Positions 30,986-44,064 of a stretch of DNA of 64,000 nt are shown here, piece after piece. This DNA comes from Aculops lycopersici (lineage: Eukaryota; Arthropoda; Arachnida; Trombidiformes; Eriophyidae): NCBI GenBank assembly GCA_015350385.1, contig WNKI01000001.1:8023433-8087432 (forward strand). Reading direction: 5' to 3'. Position 1 is the stretch's first letter. Each line of letters opens with the position of its first letter. Both the position numbers and the translations under genes were made by a program. Under the pieces are notes generated by a model, which did no database searches, was not told where the DNA came from, and was given only the letters and a program-made list of their open reading frames with translations.

Positions 30986-33900
30986 TAGCCGACTAATTTG
31001 GTGACTAACAAGGAAACATGCCATGTCATCATCATCCGACTGGTCTGGAAATTGATAGACATGATGTTGACGGACCAAACCAAACACTCACCAAGATTGT
31101 ATCAGTGAGGGAGGCACACAAAGTTCAGCAAACGAAATCACTGGTGACTCTTTGGGGCACGGAGGGGAATTGTTGTGATAAATTGTTACAAAAATTCGTA
31201 TTTCGTCTGTAACTCGAGAACGAAAAATAAAACGAGAAAATGAGATAGCCCAAGATGTTCAGCTTGACAAGCTCTATAGATTTGATATATTGAAATTCAA
31301 TTTTGGCGATGATTGCATAAGTATGTTTCCTTGTAAGTCCACCCGAAATGGTACAAGCTAACCCTAGAACCTTCAGTGTGGACATCGTTGCTGCTGCTCG
31401 TCCAAAATCCCGAGTGAGTTTGGCCTCTCCCGAGTGATTCGCCGAGTAGATAGTCAATCACTTGGCACAGCCTCAACAGGTTGCAGATATTAAACAAATC
31501 AATTACTGCAGAACCTGAGCAATTATGTAATCAGATCAGCACTGCGGCACTGAAACAAGTTCAAAGTTCGGTGTCTAGAGATGCGCCTGTCTGTCTCCCT
31601 GTCAGTCTTGCCATTTCTCATACATCCAGCTGGCAGGGTTCCTCTCTTCATGGGTAATGTTTTCATAAATCGCCATTGCAGTATATTTTTGTATCTTGAC
31701 GATACCGACGTTGTTACAGATACATGACAGGAGAGGTTTTGTGTCGTATTGGTCAATCGAAACTGCTGCTCTTTTTTGTTCCATCAACAGAGAGGCATCA
31801 ATCTGTTAAGATAATCTTTAGACCAAGAATCTGACACTTGTTCATTGAATTACCTCTTTGTACGCCTTACCTGGTGTTTGTTTGCGCGACCCCACAGTAC
31901 GCTAGCCAATTGTGGGGTCTAGTAAGTGAATTTTGTTTAGTTTACCCGCCATGCTTATTGCTTTTATTAGCTCTTGATAGTTGATGGGTTACTTTTTCAT
32001 TCACCCTGGACGGAAGTGCTCTAATTATAGAAATGCAGCATGTAAATTCATGGGTATTTCATGAACTAGTGCACTTTAAAAATTGTTCCGACTCTTTCCG
32101 ATGTACGGATGTCTTTTTCCTCCACTACAACTTTTGTAGGCCCATCTACTTTAGCGATTGTCGGACAGTTTGACTAGCAAATGACAACAGTAATTATTGA
32201 ACCATCTCTATGTTGCTGGCGCCAGTTATACGCATGACACAGGTAGTGGTGTGAAATTGACTCGAGGTTTCAATCAACAGTCTACCAGCTAGCTACCTGT
32301 TAGTTTTAAAACTCATCGAACAAAGATGATTAGCTCAAACAGTTAGGATCATTACGGAAAAGGTGACTTGCGGTTCAATTAGCATTCTATTGGTCTTGCC
32401 GAGCTAATTTGTGGCCGAGCAAAGATAAGCTCACCGATATTCCTCTTGTCGGTAGAGGGAGCAACTTTATTTGTATAATAATCTGGCGCATATGTATTTG
32501 TGTCTGTCTCAGTAGTTTAAGCTAACTATATTCGAGCTAAACCGGGCAACCTTTTCACTTGATCTGGTGTTTAGAGTTGGTCTCTCGGACTCCAGTGGCC
32601 TAGTAACTTGTTTTGAACGCAAACACGAGACCAAGAATCATTGCTCATGAGCTTAGCGTTTTCTAATACCTAAGAGTAAGTAAACGCTATGGTCACTGGA
32701 GGGCCGATACAAGAGCACAAGCGATAGCAACTTGTAAATCGACACCTAGAGCCATGTGTGTTTACATCCGACGATAAATCAAACTGCCTCTACGCTAATC
32801 ACGTCAAAGTCTCGGTTTAGTTCAATTTCTTCTTCCTCTGTTGCGAGGTTAGTCACCCTTAAAGACTCTCGACGAGCCAAGAAAAAGTGCCGAGTAAGTG
32901 GCACTCGCTTGGTAGTGGTGGCCGCAAGAAACATTTGTTTTCGTATCTGTAAGCATTTAGAGTCAGTTCAAGCTACAGTAAGGAGTTGCTCAGTCCATTC
33001 ATTCAGAGGACCTAATACCAAGTCGCTCCAGTTCATACTCGAGGGTAGAAACTACGAGCACATCTCAAGATTGCCAATAATTCCGCCTCATCATGGCGGA
33101 AACAACAACAACGAGCCTTGAGCAACAAGTGGCCACCACTACAACGGCGCCGGCATACGAAGTCAAGTTTGAGGCAAACCTGTTGATCCCTTTCGTTCTT
33201 GGTCCATTTGGCGTCGTCGTTGTAGCCGCCGACCAGCTAGCCGTTGGAATTCCGCTCACTACATGGAACTAACAATAATTAAATTCCAACAAAAATTTAT
33301 CACGGCACTTGGATGCAAATTTTGCCAACCGAGTAAGTGGTTGCTAGTGATGATGTTAAATCTGGCCGCCAATTAGTTGTCGCTGGAACTTAGCGCACTA
33401 ACTGAGCGTAATTTACCTGGCCAAACTAGAGTTGCATGCACAAGCAACCTGTTGTCCATTCTCCTCGCCTTTGCATCCACGTTGCCCAGCCTCTCATTAA
33501 TCGCTGAGCTTCGCAAAACTATTGACATTGGCAGCGGTCTAGACGGCAGCCGACGGCCAGCGTTAAGGGGTGAGAGGCAAGGCAACAAGTGTTGCCTTAG
33601 TTGCGCTTTACGAAGTTAGAGGTCACGGTTGCGCTCTTCGTCTTTGCTTCCTTGTTAGCTCGCCGCGTAGCACCTTTACGCTGATACCGCTGCTTGTATT
33701 CCCACCTCTACCTCAACCGCCTCCTCTCCTTCTCTCTCTCCCTCTCTCGCCTTTAGTTTCTCGATTTGAAAGTTATAATAAGTGATAAGTAATAACTTTT
33801 GTCGATGCTCAGTGAGCAATCGGAAGCAACAGCAACAGCAATTCGAGTCAAAACAAGCGACCAAGAGCTCATAGGTGGCAAGGGGAATCCGATGCGTGGG

Positions 33901-35508
33901 CGACAAATTCTCAGGGACCAAATGAGCAAACAATAAACCCATTTGCTGTTTTAACACGAATACAGCTGCTAGTTACAACTGGAAGTCGCTTTATTGGAAA
34001 TCGATCTTGAAGATTTGGTCATGTTTTCTTTTTTATCTCTCTCTCTCTCCCTTTACCTTTCTATCTCGCTTCTCATATAAGCTCTTCCCGAAGCGAGATA
34101 ACGAGACCAGCGGAATCCAAGGAACACGAACGAATCAGAAACTGTTTTATCATATTTGGATAGCGGAAATCAACAGGTTGTGGTTCTTACTCACTGATAG
34201 GCTGCTTAGTTTTTGTTGCTGTTCTTGCTGCTGTTGCTGTTGTCTGCCTACTCGAGATTCGGACAAGTTATTCTTTCTCTCTATCGTAACTTAGAGTGTT
34301 GTCCTTTATATCACCAAGACCAATTGACTGAAGGTAATGCGGCGAAATAAAGGAAATTAAGCGAGGAGAAAAGTAGAAGTTAGAGAAAGACAGAAGAACA
34401 GAGACCTAGGAGTCAGTTAGACAAGCACGCTTAAAGGTGGCACCTGTTGATTGTTCTCCCGTCAAGTGGCGCCAATCACTCAACGCCAACTCAATCACTT
34501 GATCGAAACGTTATATTGTGTCGACTTTAGTTTAGAAGTTCGATGAAAAACTGAGAAGCTTTATTTAGGTATATCATAGTTACCGCTACTGTTATTGTTA
34601 TTGTTAATGTGTAACTGTAGCGATGTAGCGGTAACAAAGAATGACAACTCGTTTTGGCTGTAATTTGTACTAAGTGACGCCAACGCATCGCCGGGTGAGG
34701 GAAAAACAAGTCAAACTTCCGCTCCTTCCAATCCCATATCAAGTGGCCCGCTGGTGACTCAGGCCATTTGTTGTTGGCCCTAAATTTGCGCGCCAAAAGG
34801 TGAGAAAACTTTCGATTCAACTTGACACCTGTCAGCTGCGTTATGGGTGTGGCAGTGAGGCAAGAATGTTAGTCATGTGTTGGGGAGCGCGACGGATGTA
34901 AGTTTTGCTTGAAGCGCCCAAACTCTCGATGTCATTATACAATACAGTTTTTTTCAGCGAGACCGAAACTCAATGAATGGGGTCGAATCCTCAATCACCA
35001 GTGACAAATTCCATTGCTCCATTACCTGAGACCATTCTGGTTTTTTTGCACTGGATGTCAGTTGATCGATGAATAATCTAATTTGAATTGAGTGCAACTA
35101 TGTTTGCAACACTCATCGTCGTTGGAACTCTAGCCCGTTTTAAGTCACCTTTGCTCGTTGCCCGCCAGACAATCTAGTCAAGTTAGATGAAACCTGCTGC
35201 TCTCGCCTGAGTGACGCCAGAAACGAGAGAGGAGGCGCGACGATCATTGGAACAAACAACAAACTTTTGGTTTAAAATAAACTTATCTCAAGCTTGCCAA
35301 TTCCATCAACAGGCAAAAGAATAATAACTTAAGTGAGCAGCTGTCACACATTCGAGGAAGAAAAGCAAGCGAGGCACAGGCAGCCGATTATTTGGCCCTG
35401 AAAGTTATGATCACGTCGTCAATTCGACTGTTAAAGTAACATTTTGACGAGTTGCGAACTCGACCGACAGCAAGTTTCATTGAAGTTACCTTATCTATTG
35501 CCTAATGA

Positions 35509-35665
35509 ACTCCTCTCTCTCTCTCTCNNNNNNNNNNNNNNNNNNNNTACGTTACGTTACGTTAACGTACGTTACGTACGTACGTACGTACGTACGTACG
35601 TACGTACGTACGTACGTACGTACGTTACGTTACGTTACGTTACGTTACTACTACTACTACTACTA

Positions 35666-35731
<66 letters not shown>
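35509..35731. repeat. Compound microsatellite with an assembly gap
   Basis: The order is (CT)n to 35527, twenty Ns (35528-35547), TACGT/CGTA repeats (35548-35647), (CTA)n to about 35669, then about thirty CT units to 35731. The CGTA part is self-complementary. The gap almost certainly reflects assembly failure in simple repeats, so the true length is unknown. Confidence 0.95.
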
Positions 35732-35733
<2 letters not shown>

Positions 35734-36591
35734 GCACAACACATTCGTCGTCGTTGTCTGCCGTGTTTGCTGCGAGTTTTAAACACAAACTTGAAGAGGT
35801 TGACGAATGGTTGTAAGCACGAAAGTTTCATCAAGTTCTCTCCACTTAGAACACATTGAATTTGGACCACTTTCCTAGATGACTGATCCATCCAGCGTAA
35901 AATCATGTGGCGAATGGAATTTCTAATAAGAGGCTGCGCGCCTCTTTTGATACTGAATTAAAAATATGTGCAACGCAAAATCAACAGGTGGTTTGCGCTA
36001 GACTCAGTGGCGCGATAGCGCGTGAAGATTCTCTTTTCGCCTCGAGATGACGCTTTATCGCCACTCCAGATTAGGGATTAATTAAAAGGAACGATTCAAT
36101 CTTCAACTACTCTAGCAAATACCTAAACAAACTCAAAGCTTCATGTGTTGTTTAATGGAGTGTGAGCTTCGTCGTTTATATTGTTGATGATGAGTTTCTA
36201 ATTTTCCCACTAGCCAAGCTCACTCGTTTGGCAAGCTAGTTGAAATTTCGATTAAATATGCAGCTACACTAAACGCCTATACTCACTTTTACGTGTATCT
36301 CGGCATTAAAGAGTCGCTCGCAAAGTTTTGCTAGATGAGATTCGAGATGCACGCCCCCGCAATTCGTGTGTCACACGACCACTTGCTGCTGTCTTTGTTG
36401 TTGTTGTTGTTGTTGCTGCTGCTGCCATTGCTCTTGCTATGGCCCTAACAACCGCTGCAATAGCCTCGCTCTCAAAAGCTGTTACGAAAACTCAGGTAGC
36501 TAGACGACCTCTTGTTCTGTTTCGCCTCGTTGCGGTTGCTTTGTGGATGCGGTCGCTTCTTGCTACAGGTTGTTGAAGGTTTATGGTTCAT

Positions 36592-36620
36592 GTTCAATGG
36601 CCACACTGTGGCCATTGAAC
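36592..36620. repeat. Perfect 14-bp inverted repeat
   Basis: GTTCAATGGCCACA at 36592-36605 and its exact reverse complement at 36607-36620 are separated by a single C. AACAGGTAG overlaps the right end. The word TCATGTTCAATG recurs at about 36652, just downstream. Confidence 0.9.
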
Positions 36621-37220
36621 AGGTAGCAGACGTCGACGAGACTTTCAACTCTCATGTTCAATGCCGCGCTCAGCGCAGCATCAGTGGCTCGCCGAGTAGC
36701 CGTTGAAATCTGCATAGTCTCCAGTTGAGACGGCGGCAGCGGCAGTATAAAAATTGGTGGCATCAACAGGTCCAATCCAATCAAAGCGCCTTACTGTTGC
36801 AGGTGCAGGTACGAGGAAATGGATAAGCTGGCGAGTTTTTTTAATAATTCAAATGAAATGAAAAAATTCTTACTCCCCCACTTCCACCAGTGGACAGAGA
36901 AAATAACTCACAAACTCCAAGCTACTACTCAATGGTTGTGGTTGTTGAATAACTTGAGGTCAACTTTTCTTCCTAAACTTTTTCCTCAAAATGAATTGCA
37001 GGAGGAGGAGGAGGAGGTAGCCACTAGGAGTAGAGCAGAAAATAATCTTGATAATGATCAAGGCGGGTGATAAACTTTCCCGATTCACCTACACACTGAT
37101 AAATCTTCCGCTCTAGCGAACCATTCAGCATCGCTGTGAATGGTCTTGGAGAATCGCACAGGTGGTTGCCGCGCCTGAAACGAAAACCGAGCAGATTTAA
37201 CAGGTAGCCGCTTATGCTCG

Positions 37221-37264
37221 GCTGATCAATATATTGATCAGCCAGCTTCTCTAGTAAGAGAAGC
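37221..37264. repeat. 22-bp perfect palindrome followed by a second hairpin
   Basis: Bases 37221-37242 are a perfect palindrome with half-site GCTGATCAATA. Two bases later GCTTCTCT (37245-37252) pairs with AGAGAAGC (37257-37264) around AGTA. AACAGGTAG lies about 20 nt upstream. Confidence 0.9.
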
Positions 37265-38346
37265 CTGCAAGTCTATTGAAATGACGGCGACGGCGGGAGC
37301 AATAAAAATCGAATGCAATCAAGTTGTTGGCCAACTCAAGTGGCCAATTGGTTGGTCAGTCTCACCGTCGTGGTCGTCTTCGTTGTTGTAGCCGTTGTTG
37401 TTGTGGCTCGAAAGTTTCGAGCTCAATTGGCGCTCTGGGCGCCACCAACCAAGTCGAGCGTGGAGAGGCAAAGGTATCGAGAAAGAAAAGACGAGTTGCA
37501 GCCTTGGCCGGAAGTCGCGGGCTGGCTATCGATCAAACGATGCTGCTGCTGTCGCCGCCACTACTATTAAGCGGTAGTGTGTATTGCATTAGTTCACAAG
37601 ATAACGACGATCGCTTCATCTTGTAGCAGACCAATTGGCTCGTTTGGTCTCTAAAACTCGCATCGTTATCACCACCACGACCAGCGCCACTGCCACTGCC
37701 ACTACAACCAGTAATAGTGTTATGTAACATTAGCCCACAGAGGCAACTGCTCTTCTTGAGCTAGCCACCAGGAGATCGATTGCGCGACTGGAGAGTTTTC
37801 TAGCGCTCGCGGCTTTGCTACCGTTCCGAAAACCTCCACTCCTGCTTCCAACTAGCAGCTGGACTTTGCGCATTTCCTCCATCGCAAAGCAGATATTGAG
37901 CAAATATTTCCTACTTGGCTAGCTATTGGGTAATAATAAAATCAGATTGGCGCCAAGTTTGGCGATGTAAAGCAAAGCAAACTCGAGTGAGGCGAGGAAA
38001 GGCAGGGCAAATTAAAGTCTCACCGTACAAGCGAGCACCTTGGTGTAAAGTCAAGTTTAGTTTGCATCTGGGCACCGCTCGATTTTGCATTGTATGTGCA
38101 GTAGAACAGTCTGCCTGTTGCGCAACAGCAACCAACACCCTCAACTTGCAGGGATGTTCGAGCTAAAACTGCAATCCTCAATTAGAAACCTTCCTGCTGC
38201 CGCCGTCTCAACTCCACGCCACGACTCAAGTGGGTCGAGTCTCGGAGAGTCTGCAAAACTTGGAAAACTGTGCAAAACTTGGGGATTCCAGCGAGGAGAG
38301 AACGAGGGAAACACCAAATTTGTGTAAAGTGACTAGCTGGCCAATG

Positions 38347-38405
38347 GACTGGACTGGACTGGACTGGACTGGACTGGACTGGACTGGACTGGACTGGACT
38401 GGACT
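38347..38405. repeat. (GGACT)n pentanucleotide tandem repeat
   Basis: About eleven near-identical GGACT units, the last followed by a degenerate AGACT. It is not the arthropod telomere unit TTAGG. Confidence 0.95.
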
Positions 38406-41400
38406 AGACTTTTGGAGATGATTACCGAGTTCTTGCGAGAGAATGACCAAGCGGCCAGTTGGTTTCATGACGAAAACATGAGACCAACTCAACTGTTAGC
38501 CTGGCCAACTAGCCAATGAAATGAGCTCCACTAGGATAGTGTCCAGTTTGATGTACTTGGTTCATGCAGTCAGCCAAAGAGTAGCCAACAGACGAAGTGA
38601 AATTTTTGTTGAAAAACTTTTAAATCTAGCTTCGCTTTTGCATATAACGAGAAGTATCCTCGTTGCTGCTCCTCCTACTGCAACGGGAGTGTAAAGTGGA
38701 ACACTGACAACTACAACTACAACTACAACTAGAAGAGCAACCATAACAACGGTCATCTCCAGTTGGTTGGTCGGTTGGTATCGTGATGAGTACGAGTTTG
38801 AATTGGACACATGGAATCCAAAGTCGCAGCAACAACTATTTCTTCTTTTGCTTCTTTCCTGTTGAGTTCAGTTGAGTTCAGTTAGAGAGAAACTCTGCAC
38901 AAAGTTTCGCCTGCCGTCGACTGAGCAACCAAAAGGGCAGCTAATATTGTTGGCTGATATCAGGAGTGATGATGGTTCTAGTTGCTATTATTGTTGTTGT
39001 TGTTGTTGGCCGTTAGAAATGAATGCTACGCTAGGTAATAGATTCATGTAATACACTCTTGTAATAGTAATAGACTAATGACGACGTGAAAAGCTCGAGG
39101 CATAAATATGAGAATGAAAATTCTCTCTTTTATCCCTCTGCTTTGTTTCCATTTAGATTAATTGCAACCTTGCCATTTGGCTGGCGAAAAGATGAAAGAG
39201 AGACGAAGACAGCAGTCTAGCTTGCGGTTCCAACCACTTGTTGCTGTAGCCGTTCTCCGAGTTTAGTTTTGAAATCTAGAGTCAGCTGCTGCCATGAGAT
39301 ATCGCTGCAATCAAGTGGACCGAGAGCAACAAGTGGCTAACGCTGCTGTATCAAATCTGATTGCCACAGCAGCAGCAGCAGCACTTCCAGCTCGTTGACA
39401 CCTGTTGCGCTCCTCTAGTTGGCCACGGATGGACCACACAACTCAAACTACACCAACTGGAAACCTGAGACACTTTGAGTTGTTGAGTGGTGGCGCTAAT
39501 TGGTCGACGACAGCAACAACGAAAACAACAGCGACGACAACAATGAAGCGATGCGTCAGGTGACGGCGTCACATGTAGCTGGATGCAACAAGCGATTCAG
39601 CTGCTCGGTCGCTCTCTTAGTACCTCCAGCTCGCCGAGGATAACGTGGAGCTTCTGCTCCTCTCCACAAACAGAGTGAGCAGCTTGCAAAGTGATCGAGA
39701 GACAAACAACCATGCGACTAGACAGGCAGATGAATGGAAGAAAGAAAAAGAGAAGGAAACTGAGGGAGAGAACTTGACGCACAAAATTGTGTATTCAAGT
39801 GGCGTTGTTGTTATCATTATCATCATGTTATCATACTCTCATTCAGTTGGAGTGCTCCAGAACAGCAACCAAACGGCGACACACTTGCACAGTGTGTTCA
39901 TGGTTATCTAACATGATATCAAGCTTTCCGAACTTAGACCGGCTCAACTCACATTGGGAATCAGAGCAGCAGCTGAAAGATTTAATGCCAACGATGCTCT
40001 TGTTGTGTCGCGCAATCTAATTTCCCTGGCGCACGCAACCCATCTCTTGAGTCGGGAGTCATCTTCACTTTGGCTCCCGAATCTTGGAATCTCAAACAAA
40101 ACTTTCATCTGGTCGTGGTATTGGTGATGCAGACTTAGATTGAGAGACCAGATGATGTAGTTGCATCAGTTGGCCGCCAGCTCAAATGTTTATCCGTCTC
40201 CCAAACCATTCAAACTCCCTCCTTTGACTTGGACCCAAGAGAGCGATTCCCTCGTCGCTATTGCAGCAATGGTTCGCGGCACCACAACTTCCGCCGTCAT
40301 GTCTATTGTTGATTTTGTTGCCCCCTGTCTCTTAGTTGTAAATTCGACTGGTAAACCTCGAATCCCGTGGCAAAACTTTGCCTTGAGAAGCAACAGTAGC
40401 AGTAGCGGCAAATTTACGCAACAAACTCAAAGAGCTATACCAAAAACCAAAGGCAACGTCGTGGAGAAGTGAGAGTGGGACAAAGGAAGTTGGCCAAAGT
40501 GATGGTCAAGTCGTATAAATGAGCAGTCGCGTTTTGTATATTTAAGCGCAACCAACCAAACATGAATAGTGGAAGCTAAATACACAATTACAAGCTCGCA
40601 CTTGGATGCGAATTTCGAGATGCTCACTTGCTCATTCTATCGCTTTGTTTTATTTTGTTGTGCTGAGCTGTGCTTCGTTTTGGCGGTTGGTTGTGCTTTT
40701 GGTTGCCAATTCATCAGAAGCATCAACAATTTAAAATTCAAATGGCCAACTATAACTACATCAACTTTTATCGAAGCTACCAGTCTTTGGTCGTTGCTCA
40801 GTTTGAAAGTTATTATTTATTTATGCTCTATGAGGCAGCAACTCAAGCTCAAGTCCTTCGCTAGTTTGGTCTTCAGGATGTTGATGTAATTTGATTCAAA
40901 ACAGGAGATTCACTTTATAACTCGAAGCAACAATAGCAGATCATCGTCATCATCGTAGATGCAATTTCAAATGTGCGAGTCTTGAGACACAAAAGAGCAG
41001 TCGGTGAACTCGGTAGCCGACAGAGAGTCACATAAAGCGAGGGTCACTGTTAGGTTAGTTGTAAATTTAAAGAGCTAGCCAAATGTACACGACGACGACA
41101 ACGCTCATGATGATGATGAACCGAGCCGATTGGCTATCGCATGAGTTCTAATTAACTCCCTCTCTTTCCTCCTCGTCTATTTACTTTGCCCAGTTCGAGT
41201 CGCTCAAACTCAAGTAGAGAGAAAGAGAGGGGCTGAGTCAGCAGGAGGAAGGAGTTTCAGGACACGCGACCGGAAGTCGCACTGCGCTCAATGGGAAACT
41301 CAAGCTCGTCATTGATTTGATCTTTTCCTCGATCGTCTGATTGATGGAGCGAAACTTGTGAGCGATTATACAATGTAAGAGAGTTGCAGTCCGGTTATAC

Positions 41401-41904
41401 TAAACACAGGCTATATTATGACAAGAAACGGTCCAGCAAGCAATGGACTTGGCGTAATGGGCAGCAGGCGTCAGGTGCACCTGCCGCGCGCACTGCCTTT
41501 TGAGCGCGAGCAACAACAAAAAACTCGACGCCATTAGCGCTCCTGCTCCTGCTACTGCCAAGCACTCTCACTCACTCTTGCAACGAGTTCTTTTTTCCAC
41601 TCAGCTCCCAAGGGACACCAACCATAATAAACTGAACTAGGCAGGTGAAGCCAATTAGCCAGAGATTCACGGACACAAATCATTCAGTTAGTCGATGGCA
41701 AGTATTTTGTAGGCCACTGGCATTTGCACACCAAGTAACGGAGGGTGAGCAGCAGCGCTAATTAGGTTAACGCCATCCAATAGCTTCAGGTTGGCGCTCC
41801 TTCTAGTGATAGGTAAGGGTACTTAGTATCATTAGCCGTAATGTTGGTAGTCGTTGTTGTCGTTGTCGTTAGCCTAACACGTGAGAGCGCTTATATCGAT
41901 CTCA

Positions 41905-41936
41905 CCAACTTCAGCTGGCAGCTAGCTGCCAAGTTG
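41905..41936. repeat. 16-bp perfect palindrome with outer CAACTT/AAGTTG arms
   Basis: TGGCAGCTAGCTGCCA at 41916-41931 is its own reverse complement. Just outside lie CAACTT on the left and AAGTTG on the right, also complementary, with a short asymmetric bulge. Confidence 0.85.
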
Positions 41937-44030
41937 ACTCGACATGAATAGTTTATTCTACTCCACTTCCGATTGCTTCGAGCTCTGGGGTGTCGAATCA
42001 TCGCTGCACGAATTCCGATAGCCACGAAGAAGCGTGAGTTTAAATTAAGGCATGAGGGGAGATTGAAAAGCGCAGTTGCTGCTTCCATCGCTACTGCTGC
42101 TGCTCAGTTTGCTTCAATTGGACCACAACCACGACCACAAGCTGGCGAAAGTAACTCCCTTGTCAGCTGTGGCTCTTGGGCTCATGTTACGCAATGAGCC
42201 GGGAACATTGTGAGCTGCAACGGTAGTGGCATCAACAGTGGTGCCAGTAACAGTAGCGCCAGGCTCAATTAAGCTGAATGAAGTTGGTGATTTTATAAGC
42301 CTGCTTTCCAGCAGTCTCTCGTGAGTCGGCCGACTGGACGGCGAGCCGATGATCGCGCTCGCAAATGGAGCGCCAAGTTTGCAGTCCAAACTCTTAAACT
42401 AGCCGAATGTCTGCTCAAAAGTAATCCTCTAGTCGACCTAGCGAATGCTCGCACTTGATGCCATTTTATTTAGGCGTAACTGAAAGCAAAGTGAGCAGCA
42501 ACGATGAGCCAGCCGCGACCACGGACGACAAACTGTGTGGTCCGGTGTCGTTTCGCCCCACGCCTAGTGACGCCTCGCCGCTTTGCTCACTAACCAACTA
42601 GTCGTCGGCCATCCGAGAGACTTTGGTGATGATGATGGTGTTAGTTACATGAGCTCGCTTCCCTCTGCCAACCAGCCAAACTGACCACATGGCAACCGAC
42701 CGACCGGCTGGACAGCTAAGTCGAGCTGAGGTTCCCCAATTTGCCAGCTAGTCACAGGGAGGAAGAGCTAGCTAGCCAATTGATTGATGATAACTAGCGC
42801 ATAGTTGGGCGCAATCAATAAGCTCAGCATGCAACATTCCATCGTTTAAAAGCGGCAAGTTACAACATAAACTCGAGGAGACACTGCCTACTTCCGGTTC
42901 ATCGATTGGCGCAGGCGAGAACAACGACAACGATAACAACGACCGAGCGGCGATTGGGCGCGACCATTTGTCGTGTTTTATGAGCCGATTTTATTGAGTA
43001 AACTTTGTTACTGTCCAATTCAACAACCACCGCGACGAAAGACGACAACAGCAAAGAAAACTCGGACTAAATGGCCGCTACAAAATGATGCCGTCGTTCC
43101 GTTTGTCTGTCGGTCTTTTGGTCGGTCTCTCTCTCTCAACGACGCGCTTCGTGGTCGTGAAAAGTTACAATCTCTCTATTGAGCTTGAGCTTGAGCTTGA
43201 GTTTGTTGCTGGAGCTGGCAAGTCAATATGACATGACATGACATTCGATAGACTTTTTTGGCTCGCGTTGCCTTAAATGACTGGCGCACAATCGTTCACA
43301 TGTGTAGCTAGTGTTCAACGAAAATTCGATGAGCTTGCCGGTTTCTCCTTACTGAAATTAGAAATGACGTTTGTCTCTCCAATTGCTCTCGCCTGTGTCT
43401 GTCATGTCATCGTTGTTGTGCGTGTGTTTGCCAACAACTTGTTGTCATTGTGTCGGGAGTTTTGTTTTGCCCGATGGGAAAGGCCAAAGTGGCCATCAAT
43501 TGTAATGTAACAAAATTGCCGGCCACTCAACGACTTTTATCGCCGCTAGCTTCCCTCGTCGTCCGAGTCGACCGTTCAAACGACCGCTTGGCTCAAGAGT
43601 TTTCTCGCCGGAAAGCGTTTAGTTGAAGCGCTTGGCTCAGCTAAACTGGAACTGAGCAAAGACCAAACGATTGATTGAGACGAGATCTTGGCGACAACTT
43701 TCAGTCGGCCGGCGAGAATACACATGGAGCAAGTGTTTATATCGCAAAAGTCGATATAACCTCGTCGCTGTTGCCGCTGCACAAGATTAATAATAATGCT
43801 AGTACTGGTAGTCATCTGACTCTTCAACAAAATGATTGTCAGCCAAACACTAACCACGATACTCCAAGCAGCAACTCTACGCCATTTAGCTACCAACTTT
43901 CAGTTCCTTTGGCTCGATGCCGCCGCCTTCTCATTGTTCGAGGCTCAGATTACGTGGCTCCGACTATACACATGGCGATCGTTGGTGGTGGCGACAGAGA
44001 CGCCAACTACGTAGCTTGCCATTGTAATAG

Positions 44031-44031
44031 A

Positions 44032-44060
<29 letters not shown>
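44031..44060. repeat. (CT)n microsatellite
   Basis: A run of about fourteen CT units, one of many CT/GA tracts in the gene-poor region. Confidence 0.9.

Positions 44061-44064
<4 letters not shown>

Larger units (their letters stand above)
30047..31337. mobile_element. Candidate inverted-repeat-bounded segment holding a pseudogene
   Basis: An 18-bp word, CTTACAAGGAAACATACT, at 30047-30064 is repeated as its perfect reverse complement at 31320-31337. The same word, with one to three changes, also occurs at 30221-30243 (reverse), 30256-30278 and about 31006-31018. The segment between the ends is 1.29 kb and contains the decayed copy of the secreted gene. No transposase is visible, and the immediately flanking bases do not show an obvious target-site duplication. 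It may be a non-autonomous element that captured a gene fragment, or a set of dispersed short inverted repeats. Confidence 0.35.
29232..35508. other. Gene-free region around a decayed paralogue
   Basis: Apart from the pseudogene and inverted-repeat segment described separately, I find no gene here. Simple CT tracts occur at about 33726-33750 and 34039-34050. From about 33.1 kb onward the CAACARGTKG word returns (33123, 33178, 33445, 33583, 34171, 34441), with one isolated copy at 31475. Confidence 0.4.

Noticed and set aside
38347..38405. (GGACT)n considered as telomeric repeat
   Set aside because: The arthropod telomere unit is TTAGG; this pentamer differs and the tract is short and internal.
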